Of a stretch of 64,000 nucleotides of DNA, positions 1 to 13,715 are shown piece after piece. Each line of letters starts with the position of its first letter. The stretch's first letter is position 1. Position numbers and translations under genes: made by a program. The notes under the pieces are model-generated. The model had not been told where the DNA came from, ran no database searches, and saw only the letters and a list, made by a program, of their open reading frames with translations. The DNA is from Oscheius dolichura (taxonomy: Eukaryota > Nematoda > Chromadorea > Rhabditida > Rhabditidae), in assembly GCA_932521035.1 (NCBI GenBank), contig OW051492.1:4340001-4404000 (forward strand), written 5' to 3'.

Positions 1-769
1 CGTATTTCTCGTCGTGGGAGAGGGTATCACCGCATCCGCGGTCGCATCCTCTCTTTTTATCATATTTTTTGGATTTTTGGTTGTATTTAACTAAAGTCAG
101 GTGAAATGGTGATGCAACGCGTTCCCTGGGTGTGATTTGTAGGTCGTTTGAGTAGGAGGAGGAGAGGTGACGTCTACCTGGTCATTGTTTTGGTGATTGG
201 ACGGGTGATGGAGGAGGCTCCTGCCGGCAGCTGGCCGTGACTTCTCCTCCCACGCGACACAGCTGTCGCCATTCTTTCCGAGAAGAAGAAGAACACGACA
301 AGAGAGTGTTTATTCTACAGAGGCAAAGAGGCAGTCATATAAACTTCATTACTCGTCCAACACTTATATAAGGAGGACAGATCCAGTGCTAGGCAACGAG
401 TGTAATCTGATAGGATATTTAAGATGAGAACGAGAGACAGAAAAAAGAAAAGAAATTTAGATAATTTGGGGAACGGGGCAGGGCGGGGGATGAAAGAGAG
501 CGGAGCAACGGGCTGGCCGGTAAGAGACACAGCCAGCTGGCAGTCACACCAAAAACAGGGGGATTCGTATCGTTGGGAAGTACGTGGCCACGTAGCTAAG
601 CAACTAGAGAATGTCCAACAATATACACGGAGAGCAGGCGACTGGTCTAGTAGTCGTCTTCCATCACGTAGATCTGAAATTAGCACGGTCCGGGGAGAAG
701 GAGCAGGCAACACACACCACACACGGAACATAGGACTCTTTTTATTGGACTGTAATCACACACACACGT
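1..769. other. Region downstream of paramyosin
   Basis: No gene is supported here. It holds the 3' untranslated end of the minus-strand paramyosin gene and flanking sequence. Open frames on both strands lack splice-consistent continuation and resemble no family. Confidence 0.6.
741..746 (-). terminator. Poly(A) signal of paramyosin gene
   Basis: AATAAA on the minus strand, about 25 nt beyond the paramyosin stop codon. Confidence 0.6.
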
Positions 770-3700
770 TTATAAATTGACCTTGCTGCTGGATCCGGCC
801 TTTCCTGTGACAACGGAGGAGCGGTGCTTAGCACGGATCAGGTGGAGGCTGGACTCGGCCTGGTCTGCTCGGCCCTCGGCATCCTCCAGCTCGTGTTGGT
901 ATCGTCTTACTCGTTGGAGGTTCTGCATGGTCACGGACTCCTGAAAGGGACAATTCGTCTCGGGACCCGGAGGCGACTGACAGCTTCGGCGAGTTGCCTC
1001 TTCTGGATGTTGAGCTTCTCCAAAAGTCGGTCGGCGGTGTCCTGGGCCATGACGAAGTTCTTGTGTTCCTCGTCAACCAGCTGCTGGACTTCCTTGATGC
1101 GGCGGTCCTTCTTGCGGAGAGCGTTCTGGGTCTCCTTGTGTCTGAATTTTTTATTAAAAGAGAAAAGAAGCGAGTCTCCTACCTGCGGGTCTCCTCATCC
1201 AAAGCGGTCTCCAGATCACGGATACGGGTTTCGAGCTTGGCGATGACACGCTTTCCTCCGAGGAGGGCGGCGGCCTCGGCCTCCTGGATCTGGACTTGGA
1301 GCTGCTTGACCTGTTCCTCGAGGGACTTGCGGAGAGCGTCGATCTTCATGGAGTGTTCCTGTTCCTCGTGGAGCTGTTCTACGGCACGAGCGGCATCAGC
1401 CAGAGCACGGTTAGCGCGCTCATCAGCAGCGTGGAGTTCCTTGGTGACTTCGTCGAGGTCAGCCTGGGCAGTGGACAGCTCAGTTTCGAGCTTGTTCTTG
1501 ATGGAGGTGAGGTTGTTGTTGATGGCGGAGAGGTCGGCGATGCGTCCACTGGCCTCCTCGAGGTCGATCTCAGCCTGCTTGCGGGCGCGGATGGCGTTGT
1601 CGAGGGCAGTCTTGGCCTCCTCGAGTTCGGCGGAGAGGGCGGCCACCTTCCTCTGGGCGAGGGCGTACTGGTCGAGGCACTGCTGGAGCTGGCGCTGGGT
1701 GTCTTCGAGGGAAGCCTGGAAGATCTTGAGCTGTTCGGACTGCTTCTTGATGGTCTTCTGGGCCTCGATGTTGGCTCTGTTGAGGTTGTCGACGGTCATC
1801 TCGAGCTCGGCGATCTCGGCCTGGTACTTCTTCTTCAGACGAGAGATCTCGGCCTTCATGCGGGCCTCGGCATCAGCCAAAGCGGCGGTGAGTCTGTCGA
1901 TTTCGAACTGCATGTTCTTGCGCAGGGCCTCCATCTCCTCCTCCTTCTCCTGGAGACGGCGCTCCATCTCGATACGGAGAGCCTGGAGCTCAGCCAGGGC
2001 ACGCTGGGCACGGTTCTCGGCGTCGCGGCGCTGAGCATCGGCTTCCTTGAGAGCAGTCTGAAGCTCTCTGATCTCTCCAGCAAGGCGGGCGTTCTCCAGG
2101 TCGAGCTCGTGCAGTTTGCGGTTGGCATCGGCAAGAGCCTCCTTGGCTTCGTGCAGTTCGTCTGAAATTCCTCTCTTATATTATTCTCAAAAGATCCCCA
2201 AGGGCCCCAGAAAAGTCTACCCACCGTGGAGTTTCTTGTTCTCGCGGGCGAGGGCCTCCTTCTGCTCGACGGCCTTCTCGTAGAGATGTTTCATCTTCTG
2301 GAGTTCGGCGTTGACCGCGCGGAGTTCGCGTTGAGCAGCCTCCAGCTCCACGTTGAGCTCGTCGATGCGAACCTAAGATGTTCCGAAGTCAAACAAATCG
2401 TGTGAAAGCGGCACCTTGAGCTCGGCGACTTGTCTCTCGAGTTGTTCCTTGGCGCGCTCGAGGATGGCGATGGTGTTCTGGGCCTTCTCGAGGTCGACGA
2501 TGAGGACCTCGACCTCCGACTGGAGACGGGACTTGGCCTTCTCCAGCTGGCTGATCTTGGTGAGCATGATCTCGATCTGCTCCTCGTACTCGGCCTGCTT
2601 CTGGAGCATCTTCTTGCGAAGGTCCTCGACTTCCTCGTGGTGAAGGGAAACCTAAACCCGGTATGTGTCCAGCGCACGGGGAGAGGCTCTACCTCAGCAT
2701 CGAACTTGCTCTTCCACTGGGTGATCTCGGTGTTGGCGAGGTTGAGTTTGTGCTCAGCATCGGAGCGAGCGATCGACTCCTCGTCCAAGGCGGTGCGGAC
2801 GGAGTCGAGCTCGAGCTGAACCTGGTGGAGCTGGGACTGGAGTTGAGAGCGTTCCTAAACTTGTCTCTTAGTCCGTTTCAGTTGAAATCCGATAAACGAA
2901 GAAAAGCCCTTAGTGCTTCCTGCGTCACGACGGCCGAAACCAGACACCCTGTGCCAAATGGCCGTAATGAGGTGTCGAGTTGATTTTTAATTGGGACTCA
3001 CCCTCTCGGCATCCTCCAGGCGGCGGCGGGCCTCCTCCAGCTGCTGGGCAAGCGTGTACTTGACGTGTTGGAGGTTGTCCAACTGGACCTTCTGGTCGTG
3101 TACTTCCTGCAAATTTCCCTCATTTTCCCCGGAGAAGTCTTGGAAGACGAGATCATTTGCCAGCCATCGATCGATAACTGTTTGCTTCCGGGGGCGATTG
3201 CGTATTTGCGTTGATGTTCAACGGCAGCCGGCAGCCATCCGGACGGGATCCAGGACGGATTTTAGACCCCCGGAACGGACAAGACACCAAAGGGGAGGAC
3301 AAACAGTTCGCGAACCGATCTCCCGTAACAAATACATCACCCCCTCCCTCGCCCCTGCTTCACGGCTATCTCGGACAAAAACCCGAGTGACGTAGAGCAG
3401 GGGGGATCCCTACAGTATGATAAAGAGACGCACCTTGAGGAGCTCGTTGTTTTCGACCTGGAGACGTTGACGCTGCTGGGCTAGGTCGTTGACGTGCTTG
3501 TTCAGGTCCTCGACCTTGTTGGATAGGTCGATGGTCTGAGCCTCGAAGCGCTCGGCGGCCTTTTCGGCAGTGTGCTGAAAGTAGGTTGTGGGTTATTCTC
3601 CAGAGGGCCCCTCAGAGGCACGTGGCCTCTCTCTACCCATCCATCTCGGGGGGCCTCCGAGTCCCCAATTTCTATGAACCGGCTCTCGGCTGCCCCTCCT

Positions 3701-6098
3701 GATTCCCTGCGTAAATACTGTGCGTAGCCTTGGTGTCAAGTGGTTTGTGACGTAGCGAGAAATTATTGTGTCGCCAAATTTGTCGCCCGAGGGGAAATAG
3801 GAGCCTGTCCAAACGAGAAAAAGCACAAAGTGGCCCATTTTGGAAACAGGACGTTAAAGGCTCTTTTTCCTTGCTTCCAGGTGAATAAGTGCTGGACTCA
3901 CTTGGCCCTTGCCAACCCACCGACGCTTTACGCTTTACACTCCACTGAAAGCTGTGAGATGCGCCTGGCAGCAGCACGTTGTTTGTATACGAAGAAGAAA
4001 TACCGGCCAGGGCGCATCCCGGGCCCCCCAGATATCAATTCACGGCGGGGTCAAAGGGTACTTCCTGGCCAGAATAGCGAAGCGGGGACCCGTCTGGCAC
4101 CCCCTCAACATAGTGACGGATACAAACGAGAGGGCCCCTCAAATGACATACTCCCATGCCATTTGCACCCATTACCTGAGAACACCGCCTGGGAAAGCCC
4201 TCGTTTTTTGAACGAATCTTAAATTGGCGTCATGGAGCTCATGTTTCGGGAAGTGGCCGGCCGGGCAGACTTCCCAATCAGAGGAGGCCGATCCCGTCGA
4301 AACTGCTCCCTCGTCGTCTTTTGTGATGACGAAAGTCAGCCATCATAAATCTTCCCCCAGCTCAATAACTCTCTTGCCGGCGGCGGTTCATTTGCCCCAA
4401 AAGAAGAAGAGGGTAACCATCTTCGTCCTTCCTCCTTCCTCTCCTCCCCTCATCCTCTTCCTCCTCCTCCTTACCTTGTCCTTCTGAACTTGATCGATGG
4501 TGGCGGTCAGTTCGATGACTTCGTGTTGGAGACGTTGACGTTCGCGGTCGATCCTGAATATTCCTCATTTTGCATGGCTAGTGTTCCTGGAACGCGGTCC
4601 ACAATGCCCCCACAACACGTGCCGCGTCGTCGTCGCTTTGGCGCGCAGTTGTTACAGCGGACGCGCGCGTTGGCCGATTGCGATGAAAAAATTTGTGTAA
4701 AGAAAGGAGACCGCGCACGGCAACCAGCCTATTGACAGCCGATATCGATTAATAAACAGAGGAGGAGGTCGATATCCAGGGGGGCCACCTACTTGGCGTT
4801 CTTCTTTTGCAACTGCTCGATCTGGTCTTGGTAGTCCAGGCAGGCGTCCTGGTGCTTCTTGCGCAGCACGTTCATGGCATCCTAAAGAAGGGGATATACT
4901 GTGTTCTGGGGAGAGACAGACCTCAGACTCGAGTTGAGACTCCTCGAGTAGCTTGCGCAGCTTGAGCAGCTCACCCTCCCTCTTTCGGTTGGATTCGATC
5001 TGAACCAGGAAGATGTCTAGAGGGTCCCGAACGGAATAACCTGACTGTCGGTGGTTCCCTCAGCATCCTCAAGACGGTCAGTCAGACCAATCAACTGCAC
5101 AGAGAGATCGGCACGTTCACGTTCGATCTGAATTGCCTCGTTGTCGACAGACAGGAGTGGCCACTCACTCTGTTCCTAAGTTCCCTTTCGGATTCCAGAT
5201 CCTCCTGGAGGAGACGGATTTTGTCCTGAAATTGGGTCGGGTTACGATCAGCATCAGGTGTAAGAAGTGCGGATAACGAGCTATAAACCAGGCGATCTCC
5301 TGGCTACTTGGGAGTTCCTCCCACTGTTGTTTTTTTCCAAAGTTCCTTGGCTGTTCAGTCTGCCTCTTTTGTCTGCCCGTCTCGAAAAAAGGCTGTCAGC
5401 TGTTCCCCTCCTCTCTCCACTTCCTTCCTTACCATTCTATGAATTTTGCCCTCAATTAAAGTCGCTCCCATGCTCTTTTGACCGGGGCGGCTGGCTAATA
5501 ACGAAGCGGGGGTAATTTCAAAAGTGACACTGTTCGGGTGACTTGCAAATGAAATGGGTCGGTCCCTCCCCTAGAAGGCGGGGTCATTTATTTTCCTCGT
5601 GTGGGTGGTCCCCTCCTCTCTTCTCGGTTTATAGCTCATCCTCTCTATCAAATAGTTGGGGTAAAAGAGACTAACCTCGAGCCGGGTGAGCGATCCGAGA
5701 TCAGCCACCGACATGGAGCCGAACGGGGCGCCAAAAGCGCTCATCGATGGAGATTTGTAGATGGCGTTAGCCTGGAAATTGTCTGTTATTTGGGCATAGC
5801 CGGTAGGGGGCAAACATTTAATGGACAGAAACGTTAGACTGGGATAGGACAGAGCGGGGGATGAGCACCCGTTTACCTGGGACGGACTGTGGTAGAGGTT
5901 GCCCCCATTTGGTGGCGCCTAGAAGAGAGACAGATCATTGATTTTCACTTTTGCTCCGTTCGGGGCAGACTGTCTCTCTGACAATAAGGGGAAACGATAC
6001 AGAGGACAGACAGACATGAACTAGAGGACCAAAGGGCCGGGATAAATGGCCAAATTGACCAGAAGCTGTACCTGAGAGGGGCTCCTGTACAGAGACAT
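770..6098 (-). CDS. unc-15: Paramyosin (UNC-15 type), 16 exons
   Basis: Paramyosin is the coiled-coil rod protein that forms the core of invertebrate thick filaments. Exons on the plus axis: 6072-6098, 5877-5918, 5676-5771, 5169-5225, 5041-5127, 4922-4999, 4793-4881, 4475-4553, 3434-3574, 3002-3106, 2693-2854, 2415-2651, 2225-2372, 1183-2161, 982-1141, 770-940. They sum to 2658 nt, or 885 residues, the usual nematode size. The head contains [21 protein letters not shown]-like sequence, split here for length, and the tail contains [16 protein letters not shown]; both are as I remember nematode UNC-15. Almost all of the rest is unbroken heptad coiled coil. The first three exons each encode one Y-x-SPS motif (YRSPSQ, YHSPSQ, YKSPSM). 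A splice-acceptor-like CAG lies 18 nt before the ATG, which fits trans-splicing. Codons are strongly C/G-ending, as expected for an abundant muscle protein. Most introns are 41-63 nt; the longest is 900 nt. Confidence 0.96.
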
Positions 6099-8513
6099 GA
6101 CTCGTGTTTCGTAGCTGGAGTCGGACGCTTCGCTACTGAGCTCAGCACTGGCGCGGCAGCCTCAGAGTGTAAAGCGCCCATCCCGAAATATCCACCCCCT
6201 CCCCCCGCAAGACTCCGCGATCATCCCACTCCCGGGTGCCCCAGAGTTCTTGGAGGTTGACAAGGGGACCAGCTCATGCTGACCTCCTTCCGGAACGGGT
6301 CACCAGCTTCGACCCGGTACAAAACGCGACTATACCTGTATTTAAAGCATGTAAACAGAGGGCGAGACACCCGGCCGAATCCCAGAAGAGGATGAGTAAG
6401 CCGGGGGACAGCTGGAGATGCCTCGAGTTTCACCATTCCTGCGAGCAGACGCTGACTGTGCCTCATACCGTCTGCTTTTATTAGACTGGCTCCGCTTGGG
6501 ATTGCCCATTGGACCCCCTGCTTTTTGGTGTTTTTCTCTCGACCAATTTGGCTGTCTCCCTCCAAAAAACGGAATGTCCACAAGCTAATTAACCGGCTTT
6601 ATAAGAGTGCGGCCTTTCATCCCCGGAGACCCTGAGAATAGTCATCTGGAACGGCTGTGTCACTTCTGATTAGTCTGTTACTCTACCTCCGACGCCTATC
6701 CTCCCCCTATTCTTAGGATATCCTCCGTCTTCTCGATCCCCTCGGTCATCTGCCCTCCTAAGTGTCCTCCTCTCCTCTACCCACTAGTATTCACTGATAA
6801 TGCCTTTGGGTGCTCCTTTGTAAAATGGCCGGCGGGCACCTGGCCCTCTCGCTTTTGCTGGTTCCGGGCACAAGTGTAATCTCGAAGAAAAACATCGCAC
6901 TTGCGCAGAAAAGTCTATCAGAAGAAAAAAATATGTGTGGGGGATCGATTGGAATTTACCACTGAGCTACAGATCACTTACCTCTATGGGCACATTACTC
7001 TGACGTAGAAAGTTGAAGATATGCACAGATAATTTGCTTTTTCCGCCAACGGGCACTTAACGCAGACGGATGCCCCCGGAGTACGGTTGTGCACAGAGGA
7101 TAGCGACCTATTCCGGGCATCCCTAGACGAAGCGAGTCTCTCCCCCGTAGAAGGGCGCGTAGACAGTATCCTTCAATTATAATCTCTCCGTCCCTAGAAG
7201 TGACTAATATTCTTGGAAACCTAGGTTCAACGTCTGCCGTAGACGTTTGAATAGAGGCATTTTGAACTGATCAATTAGCCGCCCCGGAAAGAATGGGGCA
7301 ATCAGGCCACGTATCAGTTGTCTAGTCAGCCGAGAAATTAGTTCCTGGGCAAGGTGTCCCCCTTGACGAGGTCCGCTTGTTTGATTGAGAGATTCGCGAT
7401 CCGGTAACTCATTCCAGGATATCGTCCATTTCCGGTCATGGGTCGCCTCCTCTCGTCCTCCCTGACTCACGCACTTTCTCCGACGGATCACTCGGACGGA
7501 TGTTTGTTATGAACAGTTTTCCAAGTCAATGGCCCGGAAATAGCCGCCTCCCTCGCCGGCTTGTTTCTATTTTTATGGTGTCCCCCCCCCCCCCCCACCC
7601 TCTCTATGATGTCCATTCTTCATCCGTAGCGGCCGAGAGAGGCGAGGGGAGAGGGTAATTTATCCAGGTCTACGGTAGATTTAATAGGCCGGGAAGATGT
7701 CTGATTCGAATGAAGTGCGCCCTTGGTAGTAGGCACACACAAAATGAACAAACACTGATCCAAATGAAACCCACGGGGGGTTCTCCAGGCGACCCAAGTT
7801 CACCACCTCACCCAACTTCATAAATATTTTGCCCGGCAATTATCCCAGTTTCAATTAGACCAAGAAATTAGTATTTTCGTGATGCGCCTCTTCGACTCCG
7901 AAGAAAAGGGGCTGAATGGCTGGTGGATACCGTCGATCAACAGCCAACGTCATCCTCTTCATTAGGAGACGGCAGACGGCACAAACCTCAGAAGATCCTC
8001 CGAATTCCTCTTGCACAATCCTTCCTTAGCAACCCGGAAAACGGCCAACGATCAAGGAAATTCTCAGAAGATCCTCTTGCAAAAAAGACGAGTCCCTCCC
8101 TTGTTTTGGCGGCTTTGTAATTGTCATCACGGAATATTCCGAAGGGGAACCGGGTGGAGTGAGTCCGATCTACTACGGGAATGCAATTAGCCCGTTCCCC
8201 TTAAAAGGACAACCGTCCAACTGATTCCATTCTGTCGTCAGCCCGGTCCGAAGTCATTCTATTTTTTGTTTATCCACTTCCATCTGCAGGTGTTCCTTTG
8301 AATAGCTGAGTCCCCCTGCCCCCTTCTCCTACTCCCCCACCCTCATCATTTTCTACCTATTCGTATAAACCCCCTCCCTCTCCCCACGTTTACCTAACGT
8401 CGTCTATTCATCTCACCTATCCATTGCAGAGGGGCCTCAATCTCGGCCACGCCTTCCCTGCGGCCCCCCTCGATTGAACCACGCCCATAATTCCTTATAC
8501 GGAGAGGAGCATC
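6099..8513. other. Intergenic region between divergent genes
   Basis: 2.4 kb between paramyosin (minus) and the C2 protein (plus). It presumably contains both promoters and possible noncoding first exons. I see no convincing coding exon. A 15-bp C homopolymer lies at 7582-7596. Confidence 0.6.
7582..7596 (+). repeat. Poly-C homopolymer, 15 bp
   Basis: An uninterrupted run of 15 C. A matching poly-G run of the same length occurs at 14087-14101. Confidence 0.95.
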
Positions 8514-11500
8514 ATGCAGGAGCCTCGCGGGCTGTACCCGGCTCTCCTCGAGCCCGTACCCATCTGCCGGAGACGACAACTGCCACAGACACCCGCCAGG
8601 AGATCCAGGTCAGTCACTTCTCCTCGTCGCCCCCCTGTTGTCTTCTGTAGGGGACAGCCTCTCTTTCTTGTCTTAAAAATGGAAGACGGTCTCCGTTTCA
8701 GTTCTCCCCGGATCCTGCCGACGCCACCTCCACTGTCTCCTGACTTTCGATGTCCGTCAGCTTTCCTTGAGCGCCGGCCCTCGGGCAGAATCCTCCCGAG
8801 ACCGCCAACAGCTGAACCCGGAGTGAGTTTATCTGGGAGAGATTGCCCGTGGCTCTCTTTATGCGGTCGGCCAAATGATCCGCTTAGGGAAGAGCGTAAA
8901 AACCAGGAGATCTTCCAGGTGTCGGCGGTCATCTCCCACTCGCCGAACTCGCCCCGGTCTCCTCGCTCGCCGCACTCCCTCTCCCCGGATGTGGCAACTC
9001 CGGAACCCATTCCGGAAATCCCTCTCATTGAGGCCTCCGCCACGGATTCAGTGAGTCTTCTTCATTCCACGCCACCCGTCCTCAAAACAGCCATTCTTCT
9101 TCGCTTTCTGTTGTTTCGCCTCAAAAATAGTCAAATCTTTATTTGTTTTGGAGGTGTTCGTCAATGGACAAGTTGTGAAAAATTCAACGAGAGAATGAAT
9201 TTCCAGGTGATGACTAGTCTGGATTTGGGCAGTTCCGTCGACCATCAGCTGGATATCCCCGATACGCCGGACGGCACCCAATCCAAGTCGTCGTCCTCCA
9301 ATTCGATCGAGCAGGTCAGTTCCCCCTTTAAATAAGATTTCCAATCAGCCACAGCCCCTCTTCTCTCACGTCGTTTGGGCGCGTGTGTGGACCCTTTGAT
9401 CAAGGCTATTAGAGAGACCTCCCCATTCTTCTTTAGCCCCCAAAACAGCCTCCCCCTTGTCTCGCTTGTTTTTCCGCCCGAGATTGAGGGGGATCTTCCT
9501 CATTTCGTGTAGGGCTTCGGCGGCCACGCGGCGGCGAGTCAGACGGTTCCGGGGGAAGGACGGCTTCACGTGTCGGCAGGGAGAGAATCCCGCCGTCCAA
9601 TTATCCATCCAACGGGAAAAACATGGTTTTTGACTGGGGGACAAAGCAACTTGGCAATGCGATTAGAAAGCAGGAGGGGAAGAAGAGATCTGCCCCCCTC
9701 GTAAAGGGAGGCTTAACCGGCCGACGAGGGGGCCAATTGGGCGGGGATCAGAGTGGCGTAGGTTACTCGCACTTGAGAAAGGGTCCTCATTAATCATTGA
9801 CAAGCAGACCGCGAGAAATTCTCTTTGAGACTTTAATAGACTCCTGGACCCGCTCGCCTAACTCGGAGAAGCCGCCTCTTTAGGGGAAGAAAAAAGGCAC
9901 GAGATCTCATTTATTGTGACTTGGGAGGGTGCAAACAATCAGGCGGAGAATTGTTGTCTCCAGGGCGAATATTCATAGATTGGAGCAGAGTAAGGTCTGC
10001 CGTAACTTGTTTATTAGTCTGCTTCTGACACCTGTACCCTCATGAATAGGGGATACACCCCTCCGGCCGGGCCCCTAATCTCACGTGACCCCTCCCCAGT
10101 TATTTTTGAGACGATTTGTGGAGTGGGGGTAGAGGGTGGCATGCTCTCTCCGAGAGTATTCCCCCGGGAGTCGCGTCAATGTTCTGCGACAGGATTCTGA
10201 TCTCTCCAAAGTGAGAATTCTGGGGGAGATTGCAGAGGGCGACCTCTCTCCCCAAATAGATTCATCTGAACGTCAACGGATTATCTCGAGAAGGAGACAA
10301 AAAGATCCCTGATGGGATGACGTCGACCCACTCAATTGCTTCTAATTCCCCATTTCCTCCTCCTCCTCCTCGAGAGAATTATTTTGGCCGAGGGGCTGAA
10401 TTATGTTGTCAAGTTGTTACGGGGAGATCCTGGGTGGCATCCGTCTCCGGGCCTTGCTCGGCCGGGGAGAGAGAGAGAGGCAATTGTAGCGGTGAATATT
10501 CAAAGAAGAGAGAGAGGGGAAGAGAGACAAAACAAGGGATTACAACTCGGGCCGGCCTCTTTTTGTCGAGGACTTCCCCCAAAGGAAAATCCAATTTGCC
10601 AGAGTCTCTTCCGTTATTACTCAGAGTGGAACAGGCTCCTGGTTGAAGAACTCCCTCCTCCCTGCAGATAGAAGGAAGTGCCCTAGTCCCCGAATAGAAG
10701 TCATAAAGTCCAGCCATAAAGAATGCCTCCTCCTAATGAAATTTCTCTGTTTCTGTATATAGACGGAATGAATGATATCCCGACGGGCCCATTCCTCTCG
10801 TCGGTCACTATTTTGACGACCGACGAGGGGACGGACGGAAGTCGTTGAAGGTGGCCAGAATTGTCGCTTTTTGATCAGCTGGCTGGTACGGGGAAAATCA
10901 TCTTGTTTATGCCCATCAGGGTGGACTTTAGGTGGAACGGCGGCCGGGGATTATACCCTCATTATTCTCCCTACCCCCTTGTCTCTTTTTGTTTCGAGAC
11001 CCATTTTACGAGGGAGTAAACGGCTCCTTCTCTCGCCTTTTTGCCCATTCGGAGAGCACTCGCGATGCACCTAATGCAATCGTGCTCGGATTGAGCTCGG
11101 CCTTTTGAAGAGGCCTCCTCCACTCGTCAAAATACTTGAATACAAGGGGAAGTAAGCCGTCTTTTTCAGCTTGCAAACGGCAAAGCGGGAAGTGACTGTG
11201 AGGATCCGGTGGCCCATGGGCTAGACCCCGCACTCTACGCGCCCGGGGCGCCCGTCTGCCCGTCGCCCGTCGGCAGCTATGGAGAATCAGCTGCCGTGCC
11301 ATCCTCCAGCTCGTTCAGGTGAGGCCCCTGTCCTTTTCACAGCTGTTGACTGCCTCCGAATTGCGTCGTTCCCCCTTTCCAAAATGTGTATTTCGCCATA
11401 GCGACTGACAAAAAGTTATGTCGCAGTGGACAGCTATACAAGCGGGGCTGCCTATCCCCATCGGCCATAGTCGCCCGTCTCCCGGTCGAATTATGTTGCC

Positions 11501-13715
11501 ATCCAGCCAGTAAAACTTCTTTCTCGGCCCTTTTACGACTTCATTTGCAGCGGCTCCGAGCCACGACCAACCGGGCTGGGTCTCGTCCACTGTTCGCTCC
11601 AGCACTTCCCCGTCCGGAAGAGGCTACGCGTCTCTATCCTCAAAATAGAAGGTGAGATCTTTGACTGCATTACCTCACTTGGCGACGACACTCATTTACA
11701 TACATTTTACACGAGGATCAGAGATTTTGACCTTTGAGGGTCGGCCAGAATAGGATACGAGTCGAGGGTGGTGTGAGACGGGCTGGTCTCTCGCCCCGGA
11801 GACATTTCCCAACTGAGCTCAAACGGAAACAAAAGTTCGGAGACTATTATTGCCCCCGTTTGACTCTTTTTGTGTGTTTCCCATTCGAATTATCTCCCTT
11901 TTGAGTAGTGTGAACTCTGGTTTTTGACACATCAAATATGATGAGAAAACACAAAAATTCAGACGAGTTTCGTGACGATGTCGTCGGACCAGAAAACACG
12001 CGTCGAGGTACAGGGGGCGCGGCCGAATGGCTCAATTCCATTATTGTTCGCCTTTATCCTGCGGCTAATTATGGCCGTTTTATGAGACAAAAACGAGAAG
12101 AAGCAGCCTCAAAAAATAGGGATTATTCTGACGGGAGGGATAGGGAATAATTAATGGCTGGGGAGGGAGGGGAAATGAATAGTAAGATATGTAAACAGAC
12201 CGGGAGGTTACCCTTCTCTTTCAGCACTGGCCGGCCAGCTGAAACCCGACATGGAGATACACGCCTTGTGCAAGGTCTCGATCCCCGGACTCAAGACCGG
12301 CAAAGAACAGTCTTCGGAGGTCAAACGAGGCAGGGACCCCGTATTCAACCAGGTATCCATTTCTCGCCGTTTGCCACGTGAAGGATGGTCTCCTGAGGCC
12401 AGACTTCCGGCAGAGTCAGATTTCGTGTCAGACTGGGTAATTGGGAAGCGACGTCATCTCACGTTCCGTTTGTAGGAGTTCTTCTTCGACAATGTGACTC
12501 ACGAGGATCTCGACACGAAGTCCGTGTCGGTGGCCGCCTACCATCAGGGGGCAGCCAAGCTGGGGAAGGACATCCTCATCGGAGAGGCCCTGATCCCGTT
12601 GAGGGAGATCCGAGAACTGAACACGAAGAAGGAGATCAAGGTCATCGAGGAGATCAAGACCCAAATACCCAAAGTGGGTCTCCCCTTCGGTTATAATACA
12701 GTATCCGTACAGAAGTTGGGGAAGATCCACATCTCCTCGTGTATCGAGAAGGAGTCCAAGCGGCTGACGATCAACCTGAAGAAGGCCGACGACCTCCCTC
12801 GGTGGGGTTTCACCGGTGCTCCAGGTGAGTTCGTCCCATAGATCTGTGTCCCCTTTCCCCTGAAATTATCATGTTTTCCCTCCTTTCGGTGGCAATTATC
12901 ATGTGTAACGAGATAAACGAGCCGACGTCTGCTAATGACGGCCCTTTCCAGACGTGTGCATCAAGATCACCATGCAGCAGGGGGCCAAGACCCAGACCAA
13001 GTCGAGCCGAGTGCTGAAGTCCACGACGTCGGCCGTCTACAACGAGGCCGTCATGTTCCTCTTCGACACGAGCAAGGCCGAACTGGCCCACACCAAAATA
13101 ACCATCTCCGTCCACGACATGCAGAGGTGAGGAGAACTGTGGTCGGCCGGGGAGGTGTCAAGATGGCTCCTCCCTGATAGTTGGCCGGGCTGTTTTCGAA
13201 AGATCCAAACTTATTCCCGGGACTAATTGGGGCTTTCTCGGGAGTCGAGAGTGCGAGGTAATTGTTTGTCTCGTTGACGGCGGCCGGGTCTCTTCACCTC
13301 GTCCCGAAGAGGTGATATGGGGCCGTCTTGAAGACGTCAGAGACCTTGTTTCCGCCCGGGTCTCGGATATCCGGCTATCATTAGGTTGTCGCCCCCACAA
13401 ACGAACATTTAGACAAACAATTGGCCCGGCAAACCGCGTTTAAATCAGCGAACACATGGCCTGACTCGATTTGTAACGAAACCATTAACGAATGTGTTTT
13501 ACAGGACGTGTACGGGAGACGACGTGATCGGGGTCGCCTATCTCGGTACCCTGGCCCAGGACAAGTCCGAGGTGGACCAGTGGAAGAACACGGTGGAGCA
13601 CCTGGGCAAGGAATACAAGGGCACCCACCACCTGAAACCGCAGAACATGTCTCCCCCGGTGCATGTGGCCGAGGCCGGGGAGGAGGACGAGGAGGAGGAG
13701 GAGGAGGAAGAGTGA
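8514..13715 (+). CDS. Tandem C2-domain, synaptotagmin-like protein
   Basis: Exons 8514-8608, 8702-8822, 8919-9050, 9207-9314, 11170-11318, 11551-11651, 12225-12352, 12476-12824, 12952-13126 and 13505-13715 total 1569 nt (522 residues). About 200 N-terminal residues are low-complexity Ser/Pro-rich (HSPNSPRSPRSPHSLSP). Two C2-like domains follow: the first begins near LRVSILKIEALAG, the second near LTINLKKADDLPRW and runs to the acidic end. The protein ends in a run of Glu/Asp and has no N-terminal membrane segment. The layout resembles cytosolic double-C2 proteins that bind membranes or SNAREs. In the second C2 the calcium loops look degenerate: loop 1 reads GFTGAPDVC and loop 3 reads VHDMQRTCTGDDVIG, so calcium binding is doubtful. 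The start is the first ATG in frame; an upstream noncoding or coding exon is possible. Which synaptotagmin subfamily it belongs to is not clear to me. Confidence 0.85.

Noticed and set aside
1179-2165. Long plus-strand open frames across 994-2165
   Set aside because: They are antisense shadows of the coiled-coil paramyosin exon on the minus strand.
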